From Rhodoluna sp. (GTDB lineage Bacteria > Actinomycetota > Actinomycetes > Actinomycetales > Microbacteriaceae), in assembly GCA_024641095.1 (NCBI GenBank), contig JAHEDR010000001.1, forward strand, positions 124,001-188,000: DNA of 64,000 nucleotides. Reading direction: 5' to 3'. Under the pieces are notes generated by a model. It searched no databases and was not told where the DNA came from. It was given only the letters and a program-made list of their open reading frames with translations. Shown here piece after piece: positions 53,697-62,843 of this stretch (the stretch's first letter is position 1; every line of letters starts with the position of its first letter). The position numbers and the translations under genes are program-made.

Positions 53697-55004
53697 TTAA
53701 ACCAAATCGCGCCAGTCAACTTCATCGTCGTCTTCGGCAACCACGATGGTTCCAGATGGAATTGCGGTTGGCAAAGTAATCAGCTCGGTTGGGGGAGAAA
53801 GGTAAGTTGCCTCGTCGCGGCGGTTAGCCAAAACATTATTGATGTAATCGGTAACTGCTTCATTCACCGGAACATCACGGCCCTGCTCTTCAGACATGTA
53901 CCAGCGGTGCTCGAGCACCTGGTGGTAAATCTCGGCAGGTTCCAGGCGGCCCGACATCTCTTTAGGAATTGAAGTCACAACCGGTTCAAAATATCTGCTC
54001 AACCATTCGTGAGCCAAAACTTCTTCGTCGGCTCCCGGGCGAGGGTTGTCGATTCGGTACTGATCCAAATCATTCAGCAAGCGGCGTGCTTGGTTTTCTT
54101 CAACGTCAAGTCCGGTTAGGCGAATCAAGCGGCGCGCGTGGTGACCGGCATCAACCACCTTTGGTTGAATCTTCACGGTCAATCCCTTGTCATCGGTCTT
54201 GATGGCAAGCTCTTCAATGTCAAAGCCAAGTTCGTTTAGGCGGTCCACGCGGCGGTTGATCTTCCAGCGGTCTTTGGCCTCAAAAGTTTCAATGCCGGTT
54301 AGCTCTGTCCAAAGCTCACGGTACTTTGCCACGATGCGTTCGCTGGTGGCAACCGCGTCCACGCCTGGTGCAGCGTGACCGCTGGCAATTAGATCCATTA
54401 GTTCGCCGGCAATATTTACGCGGGCGATTTCAAGATCGTTTTCGCGCTGGCCGTTTGAAAGACCAGAGTCGTAGAGGTGACCGGTTTCTGCATCCACTAG
54501 ATACGCAGCAAATGCGCCGGCATCGCGGCGGAACAAAGTATTAGAAAGTGAAACATCGCCCCAGAAGAATCCGGCAATGTGCAATCGCACAAGTAGCAAC
54601 GCAAGCGCGTCTACCAATCGCTTTGCGGTGTCTGGGCGAAGACCCTGCGACCACATGGCGCGGTAGGGAAGTGAAAACTTAAGGTGCCTGGTAATCAACA
54701 CCGATAGCAGCGGTTCGCCATCGGTGGTGGCACGGTTGTTTATGATCGCGAATGGCTCAACGCAAGGCACGTCTAGCTTGACCAAGTTTTTGAGCATGTC
54801 GTATTCACGCTTTGCCAACTCAGGGAGAGTTTCTTTAATCGCAATTACGTGATCGCTCAGGTGTGCGAAGCGCACGGTGTGACGGCTAAGGCCTTTAGGT
54901 AGCGCGGCAATGTTTTCTGCCGGCCACTCTTCTAATGGCAAATGCCACGGAAGATCCAGCAGAGCTGGATCAACCGTGGCAGCCGTTATATCTAAAGAGC
55001 TCAC
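53697..55004 (-). CDS. DUF4032 kinase-like protein
   Basis: This 435-residue cytoplasmic protein is of the actinobacterial DUF4032 family. Its N-terminal half has the fold signs of a Kdo/RIO-type kinase: IAIKETLPELAKREYDML (lysine and glutamate of the N lobe), a catalytic-loop-like FFWGDVSLSNTLFRRD and a DFG-like YLVDAETGHL. The C-terminal half is uncharacterised. It may be a phosphotransferase, but no substrate is known. The GTG start shares one base with the stop of the ABC ATPase gene, so the two are co-translated. Confidence 0.85.
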   Translation of the reverse strand: MSSLDITAATVDPALLDLPWHLPLEEWPAENIAALPKGLSRHTVRFAHLSDHVIAIKETLPELAKREYDMLKNLVKLDVPCVEPFAIINNRATTDGEPLLSVLITRHLKFSLPYRAMWSQGLRPDTAKRLVDALALLLVRLHIAGFFWGDVSLSNTLFRRDAGAFAAYLVDAETGHLYDSGLSNGQRENDLEIARVNIAGELMDLIASGHAAPGVDAVATSERIVAKYRELWTELTGIETFEAKDRWKINRRVDRLNELGFDIEELAIKTDDKGLTVKIQPKVVDAGHHARRLIRLTGLDVEENQARRLLNDLDQYRIDNPRPGADEEVLAHEWLSRYFEPVVTSIPKEMSGRLEPAEIYHQVLEHRWYMSEEQGRDVPVNEAVTDYINNVLANRRDEATYLSPPTELITLPTAIPSGTIVVAEDDDEVDWRDLV

Positions 55005-56080
55005 TAGTTAAGGCGAGCGCCTGATTCGATGTCAAACAGGTGAATTAGTCCGCCGTCAACCTTTAGGAACACGTTGTCGCCAGCGTGTGGGTGAGTGCGT
55101 CCGTCAACACGAGATACAACTTCTTGACCTGCGTCACCGATGTTGGTGTGACCGTATAGGTAACCGTCGGCACCAAGTTCTTCAACAACGTCAACCTCAA
55201 CTGAGATTCCGTCCTTCTTTGAAACAACTAGGTTCTCAGGGCGAATACCAACGGTAACGCTCTTGGCCTTGGTCTTTGAAAGGAACTTCTTGTCTACAGG
55301 TAGAACCTGAGTTCCAAACTGAACTCCGCCATCAACGATTGGTAGCTGCAATAGGTTCATAGCTGGTGAGCCAATGAAGCCTGCAACGAATACGTTTGCC
55401 GGTGCATCGTAAAGTTCTTGAGGAGTTGCAACCTGCTGAAGAACGCCGTCCTTCAAAACTGCAACGCGGTCACCCATGGTCATAGCTTCAACCTGGTCGT
55501 GAGTTACGTAAACAGTGGTTACTCCCAGACGACGCTGTAGCGATGCAATCTGAGTACGGGTCTGAACGCGAAGCTTTGCGTCCAAGTTTGAAAGCGGCTC
55601 ATCCATAAGGAATACCTGAGGCTTGCGAACAATCGCACGACCCATGGCAACGCGCTGACGCTGACCACCAGAAAGTGCCTTTGGTTTGCGAGATAGGTAA
55701 GGCTCAAGGTCTAGCAACTTAGCTGCTTCAAGAACGCGCTCTGCACGCTCTTCTTTGCTAACGCCAGCAATCTTTAGAGCAAAGCCCATGTTTTCTGCCA
55801 CGGTCATGTGTGGGTACAACGCGTAGTTCTGGAAAACCATCGCGATGTCGCGGTCCTTTGGCGGTACGTCTGTAACGTCGCGGTCACCAATCAGGATCTT
55901 GCCTGAATTAACTTCTTCTAGACCAGCAAGCATGCGCAGGGTGGTTGACTTTCCACAACCCGATGGGCCAACTAGTACTAGGAACTCGCCATCCTTGATG
56001 TCGAGGTTTACTGCATCCACAGCGGCACGGGTGCCACCTGGGTAAAGGCGGGTTGCGCCTTGGAATTTAACTGATGCCAT
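55004..56080 (-). CDS. Sugar-type ABC transporter ATPase (UgpC/MsmK family)
   Basis: This 358-residue ATPase is of the MalK/UgpC/MsmK group. It has Walker A GPSGCGKST (38-46), the Q-loop in VFQNYALYPHMTVAEN, the signature LSGGQRQRV, Walker B VFLMDEPLSNLD and the H-loop THDQVEA, followed by a TOBE/OB regulatory domain (about 240-358). No permease or binding-protein genes adjoin it, so it probably energises several sugar importers encoded elsewhere, as MsmK does. The ATG has GAAGGAA upstream. Its leader contains an 18-bp inverted repeat. Confidence 0.93.
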   Translation of the reverse strand: MASVKFQGATRLYPGGTRAAVDAVNLDIKDGEFLVLVGPSGCGKSTTLRMLAGLEEVNSGKILIGDRDVTDVPPKDRDIAMVFQNYALYPHMTVAENMGFALKIAGVSKEERAERVLEAAKLLDLEPYLSRKPKALSGGQRQRVAMGRAIVRKPQVFLMDEPLSNLDAKLRVQTRTQIASLQRRLGVTTVYVTHDQVEAMTMGDRVAVLKDGVLQQVATPQELYDAPANVFVAGFIGSPAMNLLQLPIVDGGVQFGTQVLPVDKKFLSKTKAKSVTVGIRPENLVVSKKDGISVEVDVVEELGADGYLYGHTNIGDAGQEVVSRVDGRTHPHAGDNVFLKVDGGLIHLFDIESGARLN

Positions 56081-56093
56081 GATATTTCCTTCA

Positions 56094-56111
56094 CCGGCAG
56101 GTACGTGCCGG
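56094..56111. promoter_or_regulatory. Inverted repeat in the ABC ATPase leader
   Basis: CCGGCA-GGTACG-TGCCGG is a perfect 6-bp inverted repeat 14 bp upstream of the ABC ATPase start. It may be an operator or an mRNA hairpin close to the ribosome-binding site. Confidence 0.45.
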
Positions 56112-56133
56112 ACGATCCGTAGTGAATAGAACC

Positions 56134-56170
56134 CTAGAAGCGGCGCCTCTAGGTAATGCCATTATGGCAT
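56134..56170. promoter_or_regulatory. Two inverted repeats between the ABC ATPase and DsbA-like genes
   Basis: CTAGA-N9-TCTAG (56134-56152) with a central GGCGCC, and the perfect palindrome ATGCCAT-T-ATGGCAT (56156-56170), lie in the 170-bp divergent region. Both look like protein-binding sites; the proteins are unknown. Confidence 0.5.
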
Positions 56171-56205
56171 CCGGCTGGGCTGGTCTAAACTAGAAATTCC
56201 CGATG

Positions 56206-56229
56206 TCACGCAATCGTGATGAATCGTGA
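56206..56229 (+). repeat. AATCGTGA direct repeats before the DsbA-like gene
   Basis: AATCGTGA occurs at 56212-56219 and 56222-56229, an exact 10-bp period. The first copy also pairs with TCACG at 56206-56210 (TCACG-CAAT-CGTGA). The repeats lie between a TAAACT -10 candidate (56186-56191) and the start codon. Confidence 0.5.
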
Positions 56230-56250
56230 AAATACCGTAAGGACCCCATT

Positions 56251-57093
56251 TTGACCCGTGAAAAGCAAACACGCTCTGAGCAGCGCGAAGCAGCCCGTGC
56301 AAAGGCTAAGGCCCTACGTGAACAGCACAAGAAGGGTGAGGCTCGTAAGCGCCTAGCTCTGCAGTTTGGTGTTGGTGGAGCGGTTATCGCTGTTATCGCA
56401 CTGGTTGCATTTGCCCTTGTTTCAGGCGCAAATAAAGAGACTGCTGTTCCAGCAAACTTCAGCTACAACGACGGCATCAAGATTGGTACCAACCTTGAAG
56501 CTTTCACTCCTGACTACACACCTGCCCCAGGCGAGGCCGGCACCAACGTGCCAAACATCCAGATCTACTTGGACTACCAGTGCCCGTTCTGCCGCGACTT
56601 TGAGTTGCCAAACTCATCTCAGATCGAGAGCTGGGTTTCAAAGGGTGTAGCCACCATCGAGATTCACCCAATTTCATTCCTTGATGGCCGCGGAACTCCA
56701 AACGAGTACTCAAGCCGTGCGGCTAACGCTGCAGTTTGTGTGGCCGAGCTTTCGCCAAACTCATTCTTCAAATACAACTCACTCTTGTTTGCCAACCAGC
56801 CTGAAGAGGGCACCGCGGGGCCAAGCAACAGCGAGCTATTTGACAGGGCAAAAGAAGCCGGTATCGCCAATGAGGCTGGCATCAAGTCGTGTATCGATGA
56901 AAAACGCTACGGCGCTTGGATCTCAACGATCACTACCAAGGCACTAAACGAAAACATTCCTGGAACCGAATACAAGGTTGAGGGAACCCCGTTCGTAATG
57001 GTTAACAACGAGCCATTCAAGACCGAGGTAAATGCTGACTTCTACAGCCCGGCACGTTTCGCTCAATTTCTTCAAAGCGTGACTGTCAACTAA
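56251..57093 (+). CDS. Membrane-anchored DsbA-like thiol oxidoreductase
   Basis: This 280-residue protein has a highly charged N-terminal tail, one membrane helix (about 33-58) and an extracytoplasmic thioredoxin/DsbA-like domain. The active site is YQCPFCRDFE (Cys111 and Cys114), and the cis-proline loop is probably GTPFVMVNN. Such proteins oxidise or isomerise disulfides in exported actinobacterial proteins. The TTG start has AAGGA 8 nt upstream. The gene is divergent from the ABC ATPase. A tRNA-Thr gene follows. Confidence 0.9.
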   Translation: MTREKQTRSEQREAARAKAKALREQHKKGEARKRLALQFGVGGAVIAVIALVAFALVSGANKETAVPANFSYNDGIKIGTNLEAFTPDYTPAPGEAGTNVPNIQIYLDYQCPFCRDFELPNSSQIESWVSKGVATIEIHPISFLDGRGTPNEYSSRAANAAVCVAELSPNSFFKYNSLLFANQPEEGTAGPSNSELFDRAKEAGIANEAGIKSCIDEKRYGAWISTITTKALNENIPGTEYKVEGTPFVMVNNEPFKTEVNADFYSPARFAQFLQSVTVN

Positions 57094-57144
57094 TATAAAA
57101 ACTTCTGAAGTTTCGGCTTCAGAGAGGTAGCCCTAGGGCTATCG

Positions 57145-57217
57145 GCCGACCTGGCGCAATTGGTAGCGCATCGCACTTGTAATGCGAGGGTTAGGGGTTC
57201 GAGTCCCCTGGTCGGCT
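57145..57217 (+). tRNA. tRNA-Thr (TGT)
   Basis: This 73-nt cloverleaf has acceptor GCCGACC/GGTCGGC, a D-stem GCGC/GCGC, an anticodon stem TCGCA/TGCGA with loop CTTGTAA (anticodon TGT, 57178-57180), a T-arm AGGGG-TTCGAGT-CCCCT and discriminator T. CCA is not encoded. Confidence 0.97.
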
Positions 57218-57230
57218 CGCTAAAACAAAG

Positions 57231-57262
57231 AAAATCGCATCCCTATGGGGTGCGATTTTTTT
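57231..57262 (+). terminator. tRNA-Thr terminator
   Basis: AAAATCGCA (57231-57239) pairs with TGCGATTTT (57251-57259), with an inner T-G pair and CCC/GGG, followed by a T-run. Confidence 0.92.
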
Positions 57263-57340
57263 GTTGCGAGCCGCCCAGGCGACTCGAACGTTCGAGTGCA
57301 TCTTTTATTTGAAATTTGAAATCAATTTTCAGAGGGAAAC

Positions 57341-57754
57341 TTAGCCGAGTAACTCCTCGGCAAGCTGCTCAACCCGCTCAAGAATTTCATCGCGCACCAT
57401 GGCAGCGCGTTGTGCACCCTCAATACCAAAATCTTTGGGCTCAATAATCAACCAGGTTTCAATCTCTGATTTCATGCCTTCGATTGGTTCAACCTTGGCC
57501 TGATCGCCAAGTACCACAACGCGGTCAACGCTCTTCAAGATTTCCGGGTCAATTGCCTTTGGGTGCTGCCCTTCTACCGAGACTTCAATTTCGGCAAGTG
57601 CGGCAACGGCATCGGCAGCAAGGTTTTTATCGGGTCCGGTTCCGCCCGAGAAAACCTCAACTTCATCGCCAACCAGGTGCTTCATAAGCGCCTCTGCGGT
57701 TTGAGATTTACCAGCGTTGTGCACGCAAATAAAAAGAACAGATGGTTTGCTCAT
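57341..57754 (-). CDS. Low-molecular-weight phosphatase/ArsC-like protein, altered active site
   Basis: This 137-residue protein has the LMW-PTP/arsenate reductase fold. The P-loop is ICVHNAGKSQ: Cys10 is present, but the C-x5-R arginine is Lys16. The general-acid region, where DP is usual, reads WLIIEPKDFG. It could be an actinobacterial thiol-dependent arsenate reductase relative or a phosphatase with changed activity. The C-terminal helix RAAMVRDEILERVEQLAEELL is normal. It starts 6 bp after msrB on the same strand, so both are probably one redox-related unit. Confidence 0.82.
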   Translation of the reverse strand: MSKPSVLFICVHNAGKSQTAEALMKHLVGDEVEVFSGGTGPDKNLAADAVAALAEIEVSVEGQHPKAIDPEILKSVDRVVVLGDQAKVEPIEGMKSEIETWLIIEPKDFGIEGAQRAAMVRDEILERVEQLAEELLG

Positions 57755-57760
57755 GATTGT

Positions 57761-58165
57761 CTACTTCTTGCCTTCAGAGAAAGTGATGCTCACCGAGTTG
57801 ATGCAAAAGCGATCACCGGTTGGAGTCTGGGGTGCATCTTCAAACACGTGACCCAGGTGTGAGCCACAGGCTGCGCAGCGAACCTCTGTGCGAACCATTC
57901 CGTGTGAGCGATCTTCAATTAGCTCAACGGCATCGCCTTCTTTTGGCTCGTAAAAACTTGGCCAACCGCAGTGTGAGTCAAACTTGGCAACACTCTTGAA
58001 TAGCTCAGCTCCGCAACCTCGGCAGGCAAAGGTACCTTCGCGTTCTTCTTCGAGCAGCTCTCCGGTGTAGGCGCGTTCGGTGCCTGCCTCGCGCAGCACG
58101 TGATACTCAAACTCAGTTAGCTCTTCGCGCCACTGGTCTTCGCTCTTATTAACCGGATAGTTCAA
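57761..58165 (-). CDS. msrB: Peptide-methionine (R)-S-oxide reductase MsrB
   Basis: This 134-residue enzyme repairs methionine-R-sulfoxide. It has the zinc CxxC pairs CRGCG and CAACGSHLGHVF, the substrate motif HCGWPSF and the catalytic cysteine in RFCINSVSI. Length is standard. The TTG start is preceded by AGGAGA. It is the first gene of a two-gene unit with the LMW-phosphatase-like gene and is divergent from the LytR_C gene. Confidence 0.96.
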   Translation of the reverse strand: MNYPVNKSEDQWREELTEFEYHVLREAGTERAYTGELLEEEREGTFACRGCGAELFKSVAKFDSHCGWPSFYEPKEGDAVELIEDRSHGMVRTEVRCAACGSHLGHVFEDAPQTPTGDRFCINSVSITFSEGKK

Positions 58166-58226
58166 GGTTCTCTCCTAAGCTCGCCTAATATTAGGTTTAC
58201 GCATTCAGATTAGTTAAGCAGGATTC

Positions 58227-58748
58227 ATGGCTAAAAAGTTCCCAATCGACGAGTTCGATTCGGCAGCCGTTCACGGCGGACGTCACCGCGCCCGTCGCAC
58301 TGCTAAAGATCGCGTACTTGAGTGGGTTCGAATTTTTGTAGCAGCCATCGTGGTTGCCGGTCTTGGCTACGGTGGACTTAAGTTTGTTGAAAACTCAAAC
58401 GTTTTTGACGGCTACCTACCAAGTTCAAGCCCCTCGGCAAGTGCCAGTGCTCAGGCTCTGCCTGCGGTCACAGTTCTTGATGGCGGGGGAGAAGAACTCG
58501 CTGCCGGTGCTGGTCAGATTCTGAAGGATGCCGGATTCAACGTGAGCGGGGCATCGGTGTTGGTTGATGCCAATAAGAAGCCGGTGGCAATTGAAACCAC
58601 AGTCGTAGTAATCACCGATGAGCTTTTCCGCGCTGATGCCGAGAGCATTGCCGCCAAAATTGGCAACCCACAGGTGATTGTTTCGCCCGAGTTTGCTGGC
58701 CCAATCACCGTTGTGCTGGGCTCAGATTACAAACTGCCGGTCGAATAA
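58227..58748 (+). CDS. LytR C-terminal-domain membrane protein
   Basis: This 173-residue protein has a short basic N-terminal segment, one membrane helix (about 35-53), a Ser/Ala-rich linker and an extracytoplasmic LytR_C-like domain (about 78-173; LPAVTVLDGGGEELAAGAGQ, then NPQVIVSPEFAGPITVVLG). LytR_C domains occur at the ends of LytR-CpsA-Psr cell-wall ligases and alone in actinobacteria; the catalytic LCP domain is absent here. Function is unknown. AGGATT precedes the ATG. Confidence 0.8.
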   Translation: MAKKFPIDEFDSAAVHGGRHRARRTAKDRVLEWVRIFVAAIVVAGLGYGGLKFVENSNVFDGYLPSSSPSASASAQALPAVTVLDGGGEELAAGAGQILKDAGFNVSGASVLVDANKKPVAIETTVVVITDELFRADAESIAAKIGNPQVIVSPEFAGPITVVLGSDYKLPVE

Positions 58749-58932
58749 CCGCAAAATCCGGTTATAACCGTTTCATAACCGATAGACCAATAACCCGAAA
58801 AGGCTTGCGCTCTAGTACCCCCTAGGGGCTAGTGTTGAACTTGGTCGTAGCAGTATCCGTAGCACAAGCTCTTTTCTATGCGACTCAGCCCGGGGTTTTT
58901 TCGGGTTGTTCCCATAGCAACAGGAGTAAAAA
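58746..58932 (+). promoter_or_regulatory. Upstream region and leader of cspA
   Basis: This 187-bp stretch holds three copies of ATAACCG (58746-58752, 58765-58771, 58776-58782) and an ATAACCC variant (58791-58797). One copy lies in the palindrome CGGTTATAACCG (58760-58771). CCCCTAGGGG (58819-58828), flanked by CTAG repeats, follows. Near the gene, AGCCCG/CGGGTT (58887-58907) can form a hairpin, and CAGGAG lies 7-8 nt before the ATG. A long structured leader is usual for cold-shock genes. No promoter can be fixed with confidence. Confidence 0.45.
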
Positions 58933-59133
58933 ATGGCACAAGGAACCGTAAAGTGGTTCAACGCTGAAAAGGGTTTTGGATTCATTACCCAGGATGGCGG
59001 AGCAGATGTATTCGTACACTTCTCAGCAATCCAGTCAGATGGCTACAAGGAGCTGAAGGAAAACCAGCGCGTTGAGTTCGAAGTAAAGAACGGCGACAAG
59101 GGCCCTCAGGCTGACGCAGTACACGTTATCTAA
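58933..59133 (+). CDS. cspA: Cold shock protein CspA family
   Basis: This 66-residue single cold-shock domain binds single-stranded RNA and DNA as an RNA chaperone. Both ribonucleoprotein motifs are present: KGFGFI (RNP1) and VFVHF (RNP2). It starts [17 protein letters not shown]. Length and sequence are standard for actinobacterial CspA. It is monocistronic, with a long upstream region and a strong terminator. Confidence 0.98.
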   Translation: MAQGTVKWFNAEKGFGFITQDGGADVFVHFSAIQSDGYKELKENQRVEFEVKNGDKGPQADAVHVI

Positions 59134-59154
59134 GCTACGACGCATAGATTTCTG

Positions 59155-59188
59155 AAAATCCCCCTCCCATTGCGGGAGGGGGATTTTT
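59155..59188 (+). terminator. cspA terminator
   Basis: This is a perfect 14-bp stem, AAAATCCCCCTCCC (59155-59168) and GGGAGGGGGATTTT (59174-59187), with a 5-nt loop and a T-run. It ends 1-2 nt before the first CIRCE element. Confidence 0.95.
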
Positions 59189-59189
59189 A

Positions 59190-59216
59190 TTTGCACTCTA
59201 GGGGTGAGAGTGCCAA
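59190..59216. promoter_or_regulatory. CIRCE element 1 (HrcA operator)
   Basis: TTTGCACTC-N9-GAGTGCCAA is close to the consensus TTAGCACTC-N9-GAGTGCTAA, with two differences. It is the distal of two sites upstream of groL. Confidence 0.85.
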
Positions 59217-59226
59217 AATAGACCTA

Positions 59227-59253
59227 TTAGCACTCGACAGGCTTGAGTGCCAA
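59227..59253. promoter_or_regulatory. CIRCE element 2 (HrcA operator)
   Basis: TTAGCACTC-N9-GAGTGCCAA matches the CIRCE consensus with one difference, 24 bp before the groL start. The two elements are 37 bp apart start to start. Confidence 0.93.
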
Positions 59254-59271
59254 AAACTAATAGGAGATTGA

Positions 59272-60897
<1,626 letters not shown>

Positions 60898-60949
60898 ACC
60901 TTTTGGTTTAGATCAAAAGAAAACAACTTATAGTCTGATCCACTATGAG

Positions 60950-60979
60950 CGGGTGGTTCCTTCGGGAACCGCCCGTTTT
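60950..60979 (+). terminator. groL terminator
   Basis: CGGGTGGTTCC (60950-60960) pairs with GGAACCGCCCG (60965-60975) around a TTCG tetraloop, followed by TTTT. One T-G pair. Confidence 0.92.
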
Positions 60980-60982
60980 CTT

Positions 60983-61270
60983 TTATAGGAACAGCCTCTG
61001 GTTTGCGTATTCAATTTCGGCGTACTGTGCCGCAGCAACTCCAAGTGCCGCACCTAATTCGCCCAGTTGTGAATCAACTGCGGTTGCGGTGGCTCGCCAC
61101 CTAATTACTAAATCTTGAAAGCTGTTTGCGGCAACACCGGTCCAGCTGCTCTGTAGGTTTTGCAGTTGTGAGAGCAGGGAGTCTGCCTCTTGGCTGAGTT
61201 TAGAAATTGTGTTTTGAATGCTGGCATTGGCTGCCAATACTTGTTCGCTATCAACGCTGAAGTGAGTCAT
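60983..61270 (-). CDS. WXG100-family protein (ESX-type)
   Basis: This 95-residue helical-hairpin protein has the WxG turn in QSSWTGVAANSFQ (about 42-54) between two predicted helices, the layout of EsxA/EsxB-like secreted proteins. No type VII secretion genes (EccC and others) or partner WXG100 gene are nearby, so it may be exported by a system encoded elsewhere or act inside the cell. It converges on groL; its stop is 8 bp past the groL terminator stem. A GAAAC-AA-GTTTC repeat lies just upstream of the ATG. Confidence 0.82.
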   Translation of the reverse strand: MTHFSVDSEQVLAANASIQNTISKLSQEADSLLSQLQNLQSSWTGVAANSFQDLVIRWRATATAVDSQLGELGAALGVAAAQYAEIEYANQRLFL

Positions 61271-61354
61271 GAAACAAGTTTCACGAATGCAAGTACGCGA
61301 GTTTAGGAAACTAAAAAAGTGTTGATAAACCTGCAGCTTTGAAGCTGTGGAGAA

Positions 61355-62839
61355 TTAGGCGGGAATTACAACTCGCATAGTTGCGCCGCCACCAGGGGTT
61401 TCAAGCGCAACGATCTTTCCGTCGTGACGAGTCACAATGCTTGAAACAATTGAAAGCCCAAGACCAGATCCACCGGTCTCGCTGTTGCGTGAATTATCTA
61501 CACGATAGAAGCGCTCAAAAACCTTGTCGCGAAGTTGCTCTGGAATTCCCTCGCCGTGGTCGCGCACCTCAAGAGTCAGGTAGCGCTTGCCATCGGCCGA
61601 GGCTTGGTTGTCCAGTGCAATTTCAATCTGCGCGCCATCGGGTGAGAAGCGCGAAGCATTAGCCAGCAGGTTGGTCAAAACCTGACGCATTGAATTTGCG
61701 TCTACGTTAGCTTCAACTACAGCGTCATCGGCAAGTGCATTGCCAGCCAAATCGGTAAGCACAATCTTGCGCTTGCCATCGGCCACCGATGCATCCTTGG
61801 CGGCATCAATCGCAAGCGAAACCATGTTGGTTTGACTGCGCTCAAGTTTGGTGGTCTCATCCATGCGAGTAAGGGTGAGCAAGCTTTCAACCAAGCCGGT
61901 CATGCGAATTGCTTCGCTCTCGATGCGGGTCATTGCCTCGGCAACCTGCTCTGGTTTTTGCAAAGCACCCATTCGGTAAAGCTCCGCATAACCGCGAACC
62001 GATACCAGGGGAGTGCGAAGCTCGTGGCTAGCGTCGGCAACGAAGCGACGCATCTGGTCAAGAGTCTTTGAGCGATCTTGCATGGCAGTCTCAATGCCAT
62101 CCAGCATCGTGTTTAGCGAACGGTTCAAACGAGCAATTTCGGTGTCGCCATCGCGTTCCATCAATCGCTGTGAGATGTCGCCCTCGGTCACTGCCTCGGC
62201 GGTGCGTTCAACTTCATTCAGCGGCTTTAGCGCCGATGAGATGGTTAGCCAAATACTTAGTGCAGAAAGAATTAGAAGGAGGGTTCCAAAGCCGCCACCA
62301 ATCAGCCCGTATTGAGAAAGCAGTGCGTTGTTGGCGCCGGTTGGCAAGGCAACCACAAGCGAGCCAGGCATTGAGGTGAGTGGCACGGCAACCATGCGCC
62401 AGCCCTTAACGCCAGAGTCGTCAGAGATTTGGCCATTCTCGTTTACCTCAAACGGAATGCCCTGAGTGAGCAACACGTAGTCGGCTGAAAAATTCGAAAG
62501 GTTGGGAACATCACGGTTGTCGCTTGCCGAAGAGACCAGACCAATCAGCAGGGTTCCGTCTTCGTCAAGGTAGGCAATGTAGAAATCGGTTGGAAGCGAT
62601 GGCAACTGAAGCTGTCTGGTGGCCAAACGATCTTCAAGCAGCGCTGGGTCCTCACCCTTAAGTGCAATAGATGTTGAGGTAAGCAAAGTGTCTACGTTTG
62701 CCTGCAGATATGTTCTAAGCAACGAGATGGTGCCGAGGCTTGAAACCAAAAGCAAGACACCAATTAGAGCCACAGAAAGTGCGGTGAGCTTGGTGCGCAG
62801 TGAAATGCGCTCCCAGGCCTTGCCGAACTTTGAACTCAA
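61355..62839 (-). CDS. Sensor histidine kinase, PhoR/TcrY-like
   Basis: This 494-residue membrane kinase has two membrane segments (about 16-38 and 182-204) around an extracytoplasmic sensor of about 140 residues. A HAMP linker, a HisKA domain with the phosphorylated His272 in ASHELRTPLVSVRG and a HATPase (NLLANASRFSPDG, DHGEGIP, GSGLGLSIV) follow. The TTG start has GGAAAG upstream and lies 4 bp after the response regulator stop, so the two form one operon. The stimulus is unknown. Confidence 0.92.
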   Translation of the reverse strand: MSSKFGKAWERISLRTKLTALSVALIGVLLLVSSLGTISLLRTYLQANVDTLLTSTSIALKGEDPALLEDRLATRQLQLPSLPTDFYIAYLDEDGTLLIGLVSSASDNRDVPNLSNFSADYVLLTQGIPFEVNENGQISDDSGVKGWRMVAVPLTSMPGSLVVALPTGANNALLSQYGLIGGGFGTLLLILSALSIWLTISSALKPLNEVERTAEAVTEGDISQRLMERDGDTEIARLNRSLNTMLDGIETAMQDRSKTLDQMRRFVADASHELRTPLVSVRGYAELYRMGALQKPEQVAEAMTRIESEAIRMTGLVESLLTLTRMDETTKLERSQTNMVSLAIDAAKDASVADGKRKIVLTDLAGNALADDAVVEANVDANSMRQVLTNLLANASRFSPDGAQIEIALDNQASADGKRYLTLEVRDHGEGIPEQLRDKVFERFYRVDNSRNSETGGSGLGLSIVSSIVTRHDGKIVALETPGGGATMRVVIPA

Positions 62840-62843
62840 GTAT

